Source: JALZDI01 sp036259355 (GTDB taxonomy: Bacteria > Actinomycetota > Actinomycetes > Propionibacteriales > Nocardioidaceae). From it: 46,645 bases of DNA. Each line of letters starts with the position of its first letter. The first letter of the stretch is position 1. The stretch covers positions 1-46,645 of the forward strand of contig DATABY010000050.1 of the NCBI GenBank assembly GCA_036259355.1, in the 5' to 3' direction. A program made the translations under genes and the position numbers. The notes below the pieces were generated by a model that was not told the origin of the DNA, searched no databases, and saw only the letters and a program-made list of their open reading frames with translations. Shown here piece after piece: positions 15,143 to 25,647 of the stretch.

Positions 15143-16926
15143 CGCCCCACCGCGTACCCCTGGACGCTGCGCGGGTCGGCACCGGCACTCAGCTGCGTCC
15201 CACCGCGCTGCCGCCCGACGGCACACAGCCGCCCCAGAGTCCAGTCGCCCTCGACGAGCACGTCGTGACCACGGGACCGCAGCTGTGCCACGACGTCGCG
15301 AGAGATGCGGCCTTCGACGACGACCTGCCCCGGTGACGCCTCGCGCGGGTAGAAGGAGCTCGGGAAGTGCGTGGTGTGGAACATGGGCGCGTCGATGGCG
15401 GCCTGCAGGTTGAGCCCGAAATGCACGTGGGCCAGAAAGAACACCAGTGACCACTGGTCCTGGCCGTCACCTCCCGGTGTGCCGAAGGCCAGCCAGGGCT
15501 CCCCGTCACGCAGCGCCAGCGACGGGGTCAGGGTGGTTCGTGGCCTCTTGCCCCCGGCCAGCGAGTTGGGCAGCCCCTCCTCCAGCCAGAACATCTGCGC
15601 ACGGGTACCGAGACCGAAACCGAGGCCGGGCACGACCGGTGAGCTCTGCAGCCAGCCGCCGCTCGGCGTCGCCGACACCATGTTGCCGTGCCGGTCGACG
15701 ATGTCGAGGTGGCAGGTGTCGCCCTCCGCCGGCCCGGCGCTCTGCGGCACCGTCGGCTCCCCGGCGCCGGCGGCGCCCGTCCTGGCCACGTCGGTTGTGT
15801 GCGGCCGTGACGGCAGCCGCGGCTCGCGGCCGTCGAACTCGCCGGGCCGCAGAGGGTACGAGGCGGAGTCGCCGACGAGCTCGCGACGCTGGGCGGCGTA
15901 GGCCTCGGACAGCATCCGGTCCAGCGGGACGTCGACGAAGGCGGGGTCGCCGTACCACGCCTCCCGGTCGGCGAACGCGAGCTTGGCACACTCGACCACG
16001 GTGTGCACGAAGTCGGCGCTGTTGTGTCCCATCGACGCCAGGTCGAAGCCTCGCAGCAGGGCCAGCTGCTGCAGGAACACCGGCCCCTGACCCCAGGGGC
16101 CGGTCTTGTGCACCGTGCAGCCGTGGTACTCCAGCCGCGTGGGCTCCTCGATCACGGCCTCGTAGCGGGCCAGGTCATCGCCGCGCAGCAGCGCCGCGTG
16201 CCGCGCTCCGGATGAGTCCATGGCCTCCGCCGTGGCCAGGTAGGAGTCGATGGCCTCGGCGACGAAACCCCGGTAGAACGCCGCGCGCGCGGCGTCGACC
16301 TGCCCGTCCCGGTCGTCGGTAGCCGCCTCGGCCTCGTCGACGATGCGCTGGTACGTGCGCGCGAGGTCGGGGTTACGGAAGGTGCTGCCTGGCGCCGGCA
16401 CCCCGTCGCCGAGGTACACGCGCGCGGACTCGTGCCACTCCTGGCGGAACAGCTCCTCGACACCACGGATCGTGGCGCTGATGCGCGGCACCACCGGGTA
16501 GCCGTGCCGGGCGTACCCGATGGCGTAGGACATCACGTCGCGCACCCGCATCGTGCCGTACTCGCCCAGCAGCCGCATCCACGCGTCGAAGGCCCCCGGC
16601 ACGCAGGCCGCCAACAGTCCCGTGCCCGGCACCAGGTCCAGGCCCAGATCGTCGAAGTGACCGATCGTCGCGGCGGCCGGGGCGGGACCCTGGCCGTTGA
16701 CGACCCGCACCTTGCCCTGCGCAGCCGGATACGCCAGCACCGGGACCTCACCGCCGGGTCCGTTCAGGTGCGGTTCGACCACCTGCAGCACGAAGCCGGT
16801 GGCGACGGCCGCGTCGAACGCGTTCCCTCCGCGTTCCAGCACGGCCATGCCCGTACCGGAGGCCAGCCAGTGGGTCGAGGCGACCATGCCGTGGGTGCCA
16901 CGGAGCTCGGGCCTAGTCGTCAACAC
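15139..16926 (-). CDS. Gamma-glutamyltransferase-family hydrolase
   Basis: 595 aa from GTG 16926, placed just before the conserved start TTRPELRGTHGMVAS and preceded by AGGGAG; ATG 16944 six codons upstream is the alternative. Family motifs are LERGGNAFDAAVATGF, PHLNGPGG, a central processing site and ARAQMFW. The Ntn nucleophile is inferred as Thr404 in GDTCHLDIVDRHGN, where most members have T-T-H. Members self-cleave before this Thr and hydrolyse or transfer gamma-glutamyl groups; relatives include cephalosporin acylases and oxamate amidohydrolase. No signal peptide is visible, so it is probably cytoplasmic and acts on substrates brought in by the adjacent ABC importer. It overlaps the upstream ATPase gene by 14 nt. 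Substrate not certain. Confidence 0.9.
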   Translation of the reverse strand: MLTTRPELRGTHGMVASTHWLASGTGMAVLERGGNAFDAAVATGFVLQVVEPHLNGPGGEVPVLAYPAAQGKVRVVNGQGPAPAAATIGHFDDLGLDLVPGTGLLAACVPGAFDAWMRLLGEYGTMRVRDVMSYAIGYARHGYPVVPRISATIRGVEELFRQEWHESARVYLGDGVPAPGSTFRNPDLARTYQRIVDEAEAATDDRDGQVDAARAAFYRGFVAEAIDSYLATAEAMDSSGARHAALLRGDDLARYEAVIEEPTRLEYHGCTVHKTGPWGQGPVFLQQLALLRGFDLASMGHNSADFVHTVVECAKLAFADREAWYGDPAFVDVPLDRMLSEAYAAQRRELVGDSASYPLRPGEFDGREPRLPSRPHTTDVARTGAAGAGEPTVPQSAGPAEGDTCHLDIVDRHGNMVSATPSGGWLQSSPVVPGLGFGLGTRAQMFWLEEGLPNSLAGGKRPRTTLTPSLALRDGEPWLAFGTPGGDGQDQWSLVFFLAHVHFGLNLQAAIDAPMFHTTHFPSSFYPREASPGQVVVEGRISRDVVAQLRSRGHDVLVEGDWTLGRLCAVGRQRGGTQLSAGADPRSVQGYAVGR

Positions 16927-17997
16927 GTTGCTCCCTATGGGCATTGAGGATGTCGGGGGCTCGTCCGTCGTCGTCGACGAGGTGACAGCTCACCCAGTGG
17001 TCGGCGGCGCCGACCCGTCGCAATGTGGGCTCCTCGACCTTGTTGCGTTCCTCCACCACCGGGCATCGGGTGTGGAAGTTGCAGCCCGACGGCGGGGCCA
17101 GCGGGCTGGGGATGTCTCCCGGCAGCAACACCCGCCTGCGCTCACGCTGGGCCCGCGGGTCAGGCGCGAGCACGGCGGACAGCAGCGCCTGCGTGTACGG
17201 GTGCTTCGGCGACGCGAACAGCTCCTCGCGCGGAGCAAGCTCGACGATCTTGCCCAGGTACATGACGGCGACGCGGTCGGCGATGAACTCCACGGACGAC
17301 AGCGCGTGGGTGATGAACAGGCAGGAGAACCCCATGTCCTGCTGCAGGTCCATCATCAGGTTGATGATCGACGCCTGCACGGACACGTCCAGCGCCGACA
17401 CCGGCTCGTCGGCGATGACCAGGCTGGGCTGGACCACCAGGGCGCGGGCGAGGCCGATGCGCTGCCGCTGACCACCGGAGAGCTCGTGCGGGTAACGGAA
17501 CCGCATCTGGCTGCCGAGACCCACCTTCTCGAAGAGGTCGCCGACCCGGTCCTCCGCCTCGGAGCCACGGGCGATGCCGTGCAGCCGCAACGGCTCCGCG
17601 ACGATCTGTCCCGCCGTCATCCTCGGGTTCAGTGAGGAGTACGGGTCCTGGAACACCATGTGCATGTCCCGACGCAGGGGACGCATCCGCCGTCGGGGCA
17701 GCGACGTGATCTCGGTGCCGTTGAGCCTGACCTGCCCGGCCGTCGGGTCGATCAGCCGCATGATGCAGCGGCCGACGGTCGACTTGCCGCTGCCGGACTC
17801 ACCGACCAGGCCCAGCACCTCGCCCTTGCCGATGGTGAGGGAGACGCCGTCCACGGCGTAGACGACGCCTCCTCCACCGCCGATGCCGTGGGAGACGCGG
17901 AAGTGCTTCTTCAGGTCGGTGACCTCGAGCACCGGGTCGGTGCCGCCTGGGTGTGACCGGCCCGGCCCCGACCGCGGCGCGGCCTCCGTCGTCCCGG

Positions 17998-18001
<4 letters not shown>
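16913..18001 (-). CDS. Peptide ABC transporter ATPase (DppF/OppF type)
   Basis: 362 aa. Walker A GESGSGKSTVGRCIMRLIDP, the Q-loop in DMHMVFQDPYSSLNPRM, signature LSGGQRQRIGLARAL, Walker B LVIADEPVSALDVSVQ and the C-terminal oligopeptide/dipeptide extension (HPYTQALLSAVLAPDP, CNFHTRCPVVEE) identify the second ATPase of a peptide/nickel-type importer. The Cys residues of the extension may bind an Fe-S cluster in this family. ATG 18001 overlaps the stop of the preceding ATPase gene (ATGA), and the 3' end overlaps the gamma-glutamyltransferase gene. It works with DppD to power import through the DppBC pore. Confidence 0.95.
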
Positions 18002-19022
<1,021 letters not shown>

Positions 19023-19026
<4 letters not shown>

Positions 19027-19901
19027 CGGAGCGCCTTCGGGTCGAGTACGTCGCGCAGTCCGTCTCCGAACAGGTTGAACGACAGTGTGGCCACGAAGAT
19101 CGCGACGCCGGGGTACAACGCCATCCACCAGGCCTGGTCGAGGTACGGCTGCGCGGCCGAGAGCATCACGCCCCACGACGGTGTCGGCGGCTGCACACCG
19201 AGCCCGAGGAAGGACAGCAGCGACTCGGCGATGATGGCTGCCGGGATCAGCACCGTGGCCTGCACGAGCAGCGTGTTCATCACGTTGGGCAGGATGTGGC
19301 GCCGGAGGATCACGAGGTCGTTCGCCCCGTTGGCGACCGCGCCGGCGACGTAGTCCTCCTCCCGCAGGCCCATCACCTCGCCGCGGGTGATCCTCACCAG
19401 GTTGGGCACGGCGGACAGCCCGATCGCCAACGCGGCGTTGATCAGCGACGGCCCCAGGATCGCCGCGAGCCCGACCGCGAGGATCAGGAACGGGAAGGCC
19501 AGAAGAGCGTCGTTGACCCGCATGATCACCATGTCGACAGCGCCGCGGTAGTAGCCGGCGACCAGACCGATGGGCACGGCGATCACCATCGCCAGCAGGG
19601 TCGCCAGTGCCCCCGCCACGATCGACGCGCGGGACCCGATGATCACCCGCGACAGGATGTCGCGACCGAGCTCGTCGGTGCCGAACGGATGTGACGGCGA
19701 AGGAGACACCAGGACCAGCTGGAAGTCACTCGCCGAGGCGCTGTACGGCGCGACCAGGGGCGCGAACACCGCCACCAGCACGAAGAACAGCGAGAGCGCG
19801 CCACCGATGACCGCGCTCTTGCGGTGGGTGAAGCGCCGGCGCATCCGGCGTCGACGGCGCGCGCGAGGACTGACCACCGCCTCGGAGGGCATGGCGCTCA
19901 T
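19023..19901 (-). CDS. Peptide ABC transporter permease (DppC type)
   Basis: 292 aa from ATG 19901, which overlaps the DppB stop (ATGA). A strongly basic cytoplasmic N-terminus (RARRRRRMRRRFTHRKS) precedes six predicted membrane helices. The family motif HPFGTDELGRDILSRVIIGS and the EAA loop (VAGAVANGANDLVILRRHIL) are present; the C-terminus ends in FNLFGDGLRDVLDPK as usual. Forms the pore with DppB. Confidence 0.95.
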
Positions 19902-20854
19902 GCGGTCTCCCCGGCGATCCTGATCCGGGGGTTGAGCAGCGAGTAGACGATGTCCACCAGCAGGTTCACCACGATGTAGCCGGCGGCAGCGACCAGCACC
20001 GCGCCCTGGATCACCGGGAGGTCGCGTTGGAAGACCGCCGCCACGATGAGGTTGCCGAAGCCGGGGATGACGAAGATCTGCTCGGTGACGACCGCACCGG
20101 AGATCAGACCGCCGAGCTGGAGCCCGATAACCGTGACCACGGTGATGAGGCTGTTGCGGAACGCGTGGCTGCCCACGACAGACCACTCGCTCAGACCTTT
20201 GGCCCGCGCCGTGCGCACGTAGTCGGCATCCAGGGACTCCAGCATCGACGACCGCATCTGCCGCATGATCACGGCAGCCAGTGCCGTGCCGAGCACGAAG
20301 GCGGGCAGGATCATGTAGTAGATGTTGCGCAACGGACTCTCGAGGAACGGCACGTAGCCCGACGCAGGGAAGACCTCGATCCTGATGGCGAGGAACAGGA
20401 TGAGGACCAGCCCGAGCCAGAAGTTCGGGATGGACAGGCCCGCGAGGCCCACGGCGTTGCTCGCGTAGTCGGCGAACTTGCCCTTCCGGGACGCGGCGAC
20501 GACCCCCGCCGGAATCCCGATCAGCACGGCGACCAGCACGCTGAGCACGGCCAGCTCCAGCGTGATCGGGACCTTGTCCACGATGGTGTCGCTGACGTCG
20601 AGACCGGTGCGCACCGACTGGCCGAGGTCGCCGCGCAGGGCGTGCCCCGCCCAGCGGATGTACTGAACGGGTACCGGGTCGTCGAGGCCGTACTTCTCGC
20701 GGATCTCGGCCAGCGCCTCCGGGCTTCGCTCCTCTCCGGCCAGCGCCAGCGCGGCGTCCCCGGGCAGGGCTCGGACCCCCGCGAAGACGATCACGCTGGC
20801 CAGCCAGAGCGCGACCAGCGCCGCCCCGGTGCGCTTGAGCAGGTAGCTCTTCAT
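19898..20854 (-). CDS. Peptide ABC transporter permease (DppB type)
   Basis: 318 aa with six predicted helices. The N-terminus MKSYLLKRTGAALVALWLAS, the extracytoplasmic loop with ALAGEERSPEALAEIREKYG and DPVPVQYIRWAGHALRGDLG, and the EAA loop (YVRTARAKGLSEWSVVGSHA) are typical of DppB/OppB. The start is 34 nt after the binding-protein stop. All five components are present in the order A-B-C-D-F, so the importer is complete. Confidence 0.95.
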   Translation of the reverse strand: MKSYLLKRTGAALVALWLASVIVFAGVRALPGDAALALAGEERSPEALAEIREKYGLDDPVPVQYIRWAGHALRGDLGQSVRTGLDVSDTIVDKVPITLELAVLSVLVAVLIGIPAGVVAASRKGKFADYASNAVGLAGLSIPNFWLGLVLILFLAIRIEVFPASGYVPFLESPLRNIYYMILPAFVLGTALAAVIMRQMRSSMLESLDADYVRTARAKGLSEWSVVGSHAFRNSLITVVTVIGLQLGGLISGAVVTEQIFVIPGFGNLIVAAVFQRDLPVIQGAVLVAAAGYIVVNLLVDIVYSLLNPRIRIAGETA

Positions 20855-20888
20855 CGGCGTCTTTTGTGTCGGCGTCGAACGGCCGCGC

Positions 20889-22505
20889 CTAGTTGGCTGC
20901 CAGGCCGGCCGTCTTCAGCCGGAGCAACCCGTCGCCGTGGTACTGCAGGCCGACGATGTCCGAGCTCGCGCCGGTGAACAGGTTCTCGTGGTAGAGGTAG
21001 ATGATGTTCGCGCGCTCGCGGACCGCGTCGATGATGTCGGCATAGAGCTGCCTGCGCTCCTCGGTGTCGATCGTCGTACGCGCCTGCTCCAGCATGCGGT
21101 CGACCTCCGGGTCGTGCGCACCGCTGTAGTTCAGGGCGCCCTCGCTGTGGTGGAAGTCGTAGATGTTGCCGTCGGGGTCGACGCGTCCGGACCAACCGAT
21201 CTGGAACGTGTCGAAGTTGCCCTGGTCGGCCAGGTCCAGCGAGCTGACGAACTCGGTCGGTCGCGCGTTGACGGCGAAGCCGGCTTCCTTCGCCATCTCC
21301 TGCACGACCTGACCGAGACGGACCGCCGTCTGGTCGGTGGCCAGCATCAGCTCGACGGGGACCGGCGTCTGCACTCCGGCCTCCTGCAACAGCGACTTCG
21401 CCTGCTCGACGTCGCGCTCGCCGCAGTCGATCTCGGGGGCGAACTTGCTGTTCGGCGCGATCGGGCTGCAACTCGGCTCATACCGCCCGTTGAAGACCAC
21501 GTCGTTGATCGCCTCGCGGTCCAGCGAGAGCTCGAACGCGCGGCGGACGCGGGGGTCGGAGGCGATGGGCGCCTGACGCTGCCCGAAGGGCTGCTCCACA
21601 CCGTTGGTGTTGCCGACGTTGACCGTGATGCCCTGGTAGCCGATCGAGGTCGCCTCGTAGAGGCGCAGGCCCTGCTCCGCCTCGATGTCCTCCAGGGAGG
21701 TGGTGTCCAGGCGCTCGGCGATGTCGACCTCGCCGGAACGGAGGTTGGCCGCGCGCACCGGGCCCTGCTCGATGATGGAGAAGGTCACCCGGTCGAGGTT
21801 CACCTGGTCGGCGTCGTAGTAGTCGTTCGAACGGTCCAGAACGATCGCGTCACCTGCGCGGCGCTCGGCGAACTCGAAGGGCCCGACACAGACCGGGTTG
21901 TCCCCGAAGTTCGCCCCCGACTTCCTCAGCTGAGCCGGCGACATGATCATGCCGGCGCGATCAGCCAGGATCGCCGTCAACGGAGCGAACGGCTGGCTCA
22001 GGTTGAGCCGGACCGTCATAGGGTCGACGACCTCGACACTCTGCACCGGTGCCAGCTCCGCTGTCCGCGCCGATCCGGTGATGTTCTGGTGCCGCTCGAT
22101 CGACGTCTTCACGGCCGCCGCGTCGAGCTGCGTCCCGTCGTTGAACCTCACGCCCCGGCGGATCGGGATCGTCACCGTGGTGCCGTCGGCGGAGATGTCG
22201 GGCATGTCCGCGGCGAGCTGCGGCACGAGCTCGAGATTGGCATCGGTGTCGTAGAGCTTCTCGCACATGTTGGCGAAGACGATCCGTCCCACGAAGGTGC
22301 GGGCCAGCGAGGGGTCGAGTGCGTCCGGCTCCTCGGCCAGCGCGACGGTGACCTCGCCACCCTGCCGGGCGGGCCGGTTGTCGGCGAAGCTCTGCTGGCC
22401 CTGCGGGTCGGCCGACGTTTCCGTCGCCGGCTCTCCCGTGCACGCCACGGCAGCCACCAGTGGCAAGGCCAGCATTGCCGTGATCAGCTTCCGTCTGCGG
22501 GGCAT
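20889..22505 (-). CDS. Peptide ABC transporter substrate-binding lipoprotein
   Basis: 538 aa, ATG 22505 with AAGGAA 8 nt upstream. The signal sequence MPRRRKLITAMLALPLVAAV ends in a lipobox with Cys22, so it is membrane-anchored outside the cell. The SBP_bac_5 fold follows (VTVALAEEPDALDPSLARTF, TQLDAAAVKTSIERH, RRAFELSLDREAINDVVFNG, NIYDFHHSEGALNYSGAHDP). Such proteins bind di- and oligopeptides, glutathione, or other compounds. It is the first gene of the minus-strand operon, and a GTATAC palindrome that overlaps a TANNNT -10 lies 28-37 nt upstream. With a gamma-glutamyltransferase in the same operon, a gamma-glutamyl compound is a reasonable guess for the ligand. Confidence 0.93.
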   Translation of the reverse strand: MPRRRKLITAMLALPLVAAVACTGEPATETSADPQGQQSFADNRPARQGGEVTVALAEEPDALDPSLARTFVGRIVFANMCEKLYDTDANLELVPQLAADMPDISADGTTVTIPIRRGVRFNDGTQLDAAAVKTSIERHQNITGSARTAELAPVQSVEVVDPMTVRLNLSQPFAPLTAILADRAGMIMSPAQLRKSGANFGDNPVCVGPFEFAERRAGDAIVLDRSNDYYDADQVNLDRVTFSIIEQGPVRAANLRSGEVDIAERLDTTSLEDIEAEQGLRLYEATSIGYQGITVNVGNTNGVEQPFGQRQAPIASDPRVRRAFELSLDREAINDVVFNGRYEPSCSPIAPNSKFAPEIDCGERDVEQAKSLLQEAGVQTPVPVELMLATDQTAVRLGQVVQEMAKEAGFAVNARPTEFVSSLDLADQGNFDTFQIGWSGRVDPDGNIYDFHHSEGALNYSGAHDPEVDRMLEQARTTIDTEERRQLYADIIDAVRERANIIYLYHENLFTGASSDIVGLQYHGDGLLRLKTAGLAAN

Positions 22506-22532
22506 GGGGGCGTTCCTTTCGTAGACCGCATA

Positions 22533-22542
22533 CTGTATACAG
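22533..22542 (-). promoter_or_regulatory. CTGTATACAG palindrome, probable GntR operator over -10
   Basis: A perfect 10-bp palindrome 28-37 nt upstream of the peptide-binding-protein start. On the minus strand TACAGT (22537-22532), a TANNNT -10, overlaps it, so a bound repressor would block the promoter. GTATAC cores are typical of several GntR/FCD sites, and the operon encodes a GntR/FCD regulator. The assignment is inferred. Confidence 0.5.
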
Positions 22543-22585
22543 CCCGCGACGCTATGCGTCCACCCCCTCACCGTGCGGAATCTCA

Positions 22586-22724
22586 GCTTCGCGCATGTCG
22601 TGAGGAGTGGAACTTGTCGAGGCTCGGCCCCCCGCAAGCGTCATGGGCGGAGCCAACCCCGGAGCACCGAGATGCGCGTTTCTCGCAAGTTTTGTCGTAT
22701 ACATGCTTGCTTCGCGCATCTTCG
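22586..22724. promoter_or_regulatory. Repeat-rich divergent control region
   Basis: GCTTCGCGCAT occurs exactly twice in direct orientation (22586-22596 and 22709-22719), and the CGCGCAT core occurs once inverted (22672-22678). The inverted copy and the last direct copy, with GCAAG (22685-22689) and CTTGC (22706-22710), form a 50-bp imperfect dyad around a second GTATAC (22697-22702). This lies 70-200 nt upstream of the GntP permease gene and may hold sites for the DeoR regulator at 26713 and for the GntR regulator. TTCGCG is also repeated at a 10-nt step at 22711 and 22721. No -35/-10 pair for the plus strand could be fixed. Confidence 0.4.
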
Positions 22725-22792
22725 CGTGAGACTGTGCTGGAACGCCGAGCGCCCCGGCTCGGTGGTTCCGGGCTCGACCGAGGAGCACCGCC

Positions 22793-24274
22793 GTGGACAT
22801 ACAGCTGCTACTGGCACTCGCCCTGGGCATCGCGACGATCGTCGTCCTGGTGCTGCGCACCCGCCTCGACGCGTTCGTCGCCCTGCTCATCGCCGCCCTG
22901 GTGACCGGGGCCGTGGCCGGGCAGCCGGTCGTCGACATCATCACCTCGATCACCGAGGGGTTCGGCGCGACGCTGGCCTCGATAGGCATCGTGATCGGGC
23001 TCGGCGTCGGCATCGGCAAGATCCTGGAGGTCTCCGGCGGGGCGGACGCACTGGCGCGGGCGTTCATCCGCGCGTTCGGCAAGGGGCGCGAGCCGTGGGC
23101 GATGGGCAGCACCGGCGCCCTCGTGTCGATCCCGGTGTTCTGCGACTCCGGCTACGTGATCATGCACCCGCTCGCGCGCTCGGTCGCGCGGCGTGAGCGC
23201 CTCGGCTTCGTGACGCTGGCGCTCGCGCTCGGCTGCGGCATGACGCTGACCCACCACCTGGTGCCCCCGACGCCGGGTCCGCTCGCGGTCGCCGGCATCA
23301 TCGGCGCCGACCTCGGCGGACTGATCCTCGCCGGGCTCGTGTTCACGGTGATCCTCATGCCGGTGGTCATCTACTACGCCAAGTGGATCGGCCCGAAGCT
23401 GGAGACCGAGGTGGACGAACGCGTCCAGGAGGCCGTGTACGGCGGCACCACCCCGCAGCACCGGGGCGGCACCGCGACCGCCACCCTCACCGGGGGCGGC
23501 GACCGTGAGAGCGACGCGCCGGCCGAGACAGATCCCGCGGCCGCGCTGGGCACTCCCCCGGCCGGCAAGCCACCGCACCGGGTCGGCTTCACGCTGGCGA
23601 TGCTGCCGCTACTGGTGCCGATCCTGCTGATCGTCGTCAACACCGTGGCCACCGCGATCGACCGGAGCAACCAGGGGGCGCTCGCGGCGGAGGAGTACGA
23701 GCCGTCGTCCTGGGCCGCCCCCCTCGTCTTCATCGGCAACCCCGTGATCGCGCTGATCATCGGCATCGTCCTCGCCGTCTATCTGCTGCTGCCCCGGTGG
23801 GCGCCGCGCAACAAGGTGCACGGCTGGCTCGCCGACGCGGCCGCCTCGGCCGGCCTGATCATCCTCATCACCGGCGCCGGTGGGGCGCTCGGCCAGGTGC
23901 TGCGCGACTCCGGCGTCGGCGACGCCCTGGCCGAGGCGATCGCCTCGGTCAACATGCCCGGTTTCCTGGTGCCGTTCCTGATCGCCACCCTCGTGCGTAT
24001 CGCCCAGGGCTCCGGCACGGTCGCGATGATCACCGCCGCCTCGGTGACCGCGCCGCTGATCGACAGCATCGGCCTCGACCCGCTGGTCGCGGCGCTGGCC
24101 TGCTGCGCCGGCTCGATGGTGTTCAGCTACTTCAACGACTCCTACTTCTGGGTGGTCACGCGGTTCACCGGGCTGAACGGCACCGCGGCGCTGCGCGGCT
24201 GGTCGGGCATCACGACCGCCGTGTGGCTAGGCTCGATCCCGCTGCTGTTCGTCGCCAACCTGATCCTCGGCTGA
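22793..24274 (+). CDS. GntP-family gluconate/acid-sugar permease
   Basis: 493 aa, GTG 22793 after GAGGAG. About 12 membrane helices and the GntP hallmark VSIPVFCDSGYVIMHPLARS (about residues 112-131), plus LTHHLVPPTPGPLAVAGIIG and QGSGTVAMITAASV. A hydrophilic loop rich in Gly/Thr/Asp (about 208-260) separates the halves. The family carries gluconate and related aldonic acids with protons. It is the first gene of a four-gene run with a DUF1537 kinase, PdxA2 and DeoR regulator, so the substrate is probably D-threonate or a close four-carbon acid rather than gluconate. Confidence 0.93.
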   Translation: MDIQLLLALALGIATIVVLVLRTRLDAFVALLIAALVTGAVAGQPVVDIITSITEGFGATLASIGIVIGLGVGIGKILEVSGGADALARAFIRAFGKGREPWAMGSTGALVSIPVFCDSGYVIMHPLARSVARRERLGFVTLALALGCGMTLTHHLVPPTPGPLAVAGIIGADLGGLILAGLVFTVILMPVVIYYAKWIGPKLETEVDERVQEAVYGGTTPQHRGGTATATLTGGGDRESDAPAETDPAAALGTPPAGKPPHRVGFTLAMLPLLVPILLIVVNTVATAIDRSNQGALAAEEYEPSSWAAPLVFIGNPVIALIIGIVLAVYLLLPRWAPRNKVHGWLADAAASAGLIILITGAGGALGQVLRDSGVGDALAEAIASVNMPGFLVPFLIATLVRIAQGSGTVAMITAASVTAPLIDSIGLDPLVAALACCAGSMVFSYFNDSYFWVVTRFTGLNGTAALRGWSGITTAVWLGSIPLLFVANLILG

Positions 24275-24278
24275 CACC

Positions 24279-25604
24279 GTGGCCCGGGTCCTCGTCGTCG
24301 CCGACGACCTGACCGGCGCAAACGCCGCCGCGGCCGGGTTCTCGCGCGCGGGGATGCGGGCCGTCACCGTCGGGCTCGGGCGTCGCTGGGACGCGGTGGC
24401 GGAGTTCCACAGCCGCTTCGATGTCGTCGTGGTGACGACGGAGTCGCGGCACGCGTCCCCGGCTGAGGTCACGGAGGCCGTCACCCGGTCGGTCCGGGCC
24501 GGCTGGCCGGTCGACCTGGTGAGCTGCCGCATCGACACCACGCTGCGCGGCAACGTCGGCGTGGCGACCGAGGCGCTGCTGCGCTCGGTGGCCGAGCTGT
24601 CCGGCCGCCGTACTGTCGGCCTCTGCCTGCCGGCCCACCCGACGGCCGGGCGGCACACGATCGACGGGTTCCAGCTGCTGTACGGCCAGCGCCTGGAGGA
24701 CACCGAGCTGGCCCGCGACCCCCGCTCGCCGGTGCGCACCTCCTCCGTCGCCGAGGTGCTCGCCGACGGCACGTCACTGACCACCGCGAACGTGCCGCTC
24801 TCCGCGGTCACCAGCGACAACGAGACGCTCGAAGCGACGCTGCTCGACGCCGTACACCGCGGGGCCGACGTCCTCATCGGCGACGCTCTGACCGAGGACC
24901 ACCTGGTCCGGCTCGCCATAGCGGCGGCCGCGGTGGCGCGTACCGCTGACGTGGACTGGGTGGGAGTCGACCCCGGTCCGGGCTCGACCGCGCTCGCGGC
25001 CGCGCTCGGGATCCGCGGCCACGGCGAGGGCGGGCCGCTGCTGGTCGTGTCCGGCTCGGCCACCGAGCTGACCCGCACCCAGCTGCAAGCCCTGATGCAC
25101 GCCCGGACCGTACATACCGTCAAGCCGACGAATATTCCGGACAGCCCTGTCCCGGACGTCGACGCCACCGTGGCCGAGCTGCGCAAGGTCGTCGACGCTG
25201 CCAACCCGGCTGAGGTGGTGCTGCTGGCGACCGCGCTTACCGCGGACGACGTCGTACCGCTGCGGGGCGAGGACGGGGCGGCGCTGCCGCAGGCGCTCGG
25301 CCGGATCACCCGCCGCGCGCTGCAGGAGTGCGTCGTCGACGGCCTCTACACCACCGGCGGCGACGTGACCGCCGCCGTCCTCGACGAGCTCGGCGCGCGC
25401 GGGCTCGACGTCGAGGACGAGGTGGTGCCGCTGGCCGTCGCCGGCGAGATCGTCGACGGCCCGTGGTCGGGCATGCCGATCGTCACCAAGGGCGGCCTCG
25501 TAGGCGAGGCCGACACCGCGGTCGCCTGCATAGCGCACCTGGCGCGGTCCGCCGCCGCGCACGCCCGTCGGGTGCACACCGCCGTACCCCGCTCCCCCGC
25601 CTGA
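24279..25604 (+). CDS. dtnK: Four-carbon acid sugar kinase (DUF1537), probable D-threonate kinase
   Basis: 441 aa, GTG 24279, 4 nt after the permease stop. N-terminal ADDLTGANAAAAGFSRAG (residues 8-25) is the sugar-acid-binding domain signature. SCRIDTTLRGNVG and the C-terminal nucleotide-binding domain (about 250-430, VSGSATELTRTQ, GLYTTGGDVTAAVLDELGAR, VTKGGLVGEADT) complete the family. DUF1537 enzymes phosphorylate C4 of D-threonate, L-threonate or D-erythronate. The product is decided by the partner: here PdxA2 follows, which in characterised operons goes with D-threonate 4-phosphate. A D-erythronate or L-threonate role would need other partners (OtnC/OtnI, LtnD) that are absent here. Confidence 0.9.
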   Translation: MARVLVVADDLTGANAAAAGFSRAGMRAVTVGLGRRWDAVAEFHSRFDVVVVTTESRHASPAEVTEAVTRSVRAGWPVDLVSCRIDTTLRGNVGVATEALLRSVAELSGRRTVGLCLPAHPTAGRHTIDGFQLLYGQRLEDTELARDPRSPVRTSSVAEVLADGTSLTTANVPLSAVTSDNETLEATLLDAVHRGADVLIGDALTEDHLVRLAIAAAAVARTADVDWVGVDPGPGSTALAAALGIRGHGEGGPLLVVSGSATELTRTQLQALMHARTVHTVKPTNIPDSPVPDVDATVAELRKVVDAANPAEVVLLATALTADDVVPLRGEDGAALPQALGRITRRALQECVVDGLYTTGGDVTAAVLDELGARGLDVEDEVVPLAVAGEIVDGPWSGMPIVTKGGLVGEADTAVACIAHLARSAAAHARRVHTAVPRSPA

Positions 25605-25647
25605 CCCGGCCCATGAACACGCCCGCACCGCACCAAGGAGAGACCCG

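Noticed and set aside
20937..22904. 655-codon plus-strand frame over the peptide-binding-protein gene and the divergent control region
   Set aside because: It would read through the promoter region of both operons and has no recognisable family; the minus-strand SBP_bac_5 protein is unmistakable.
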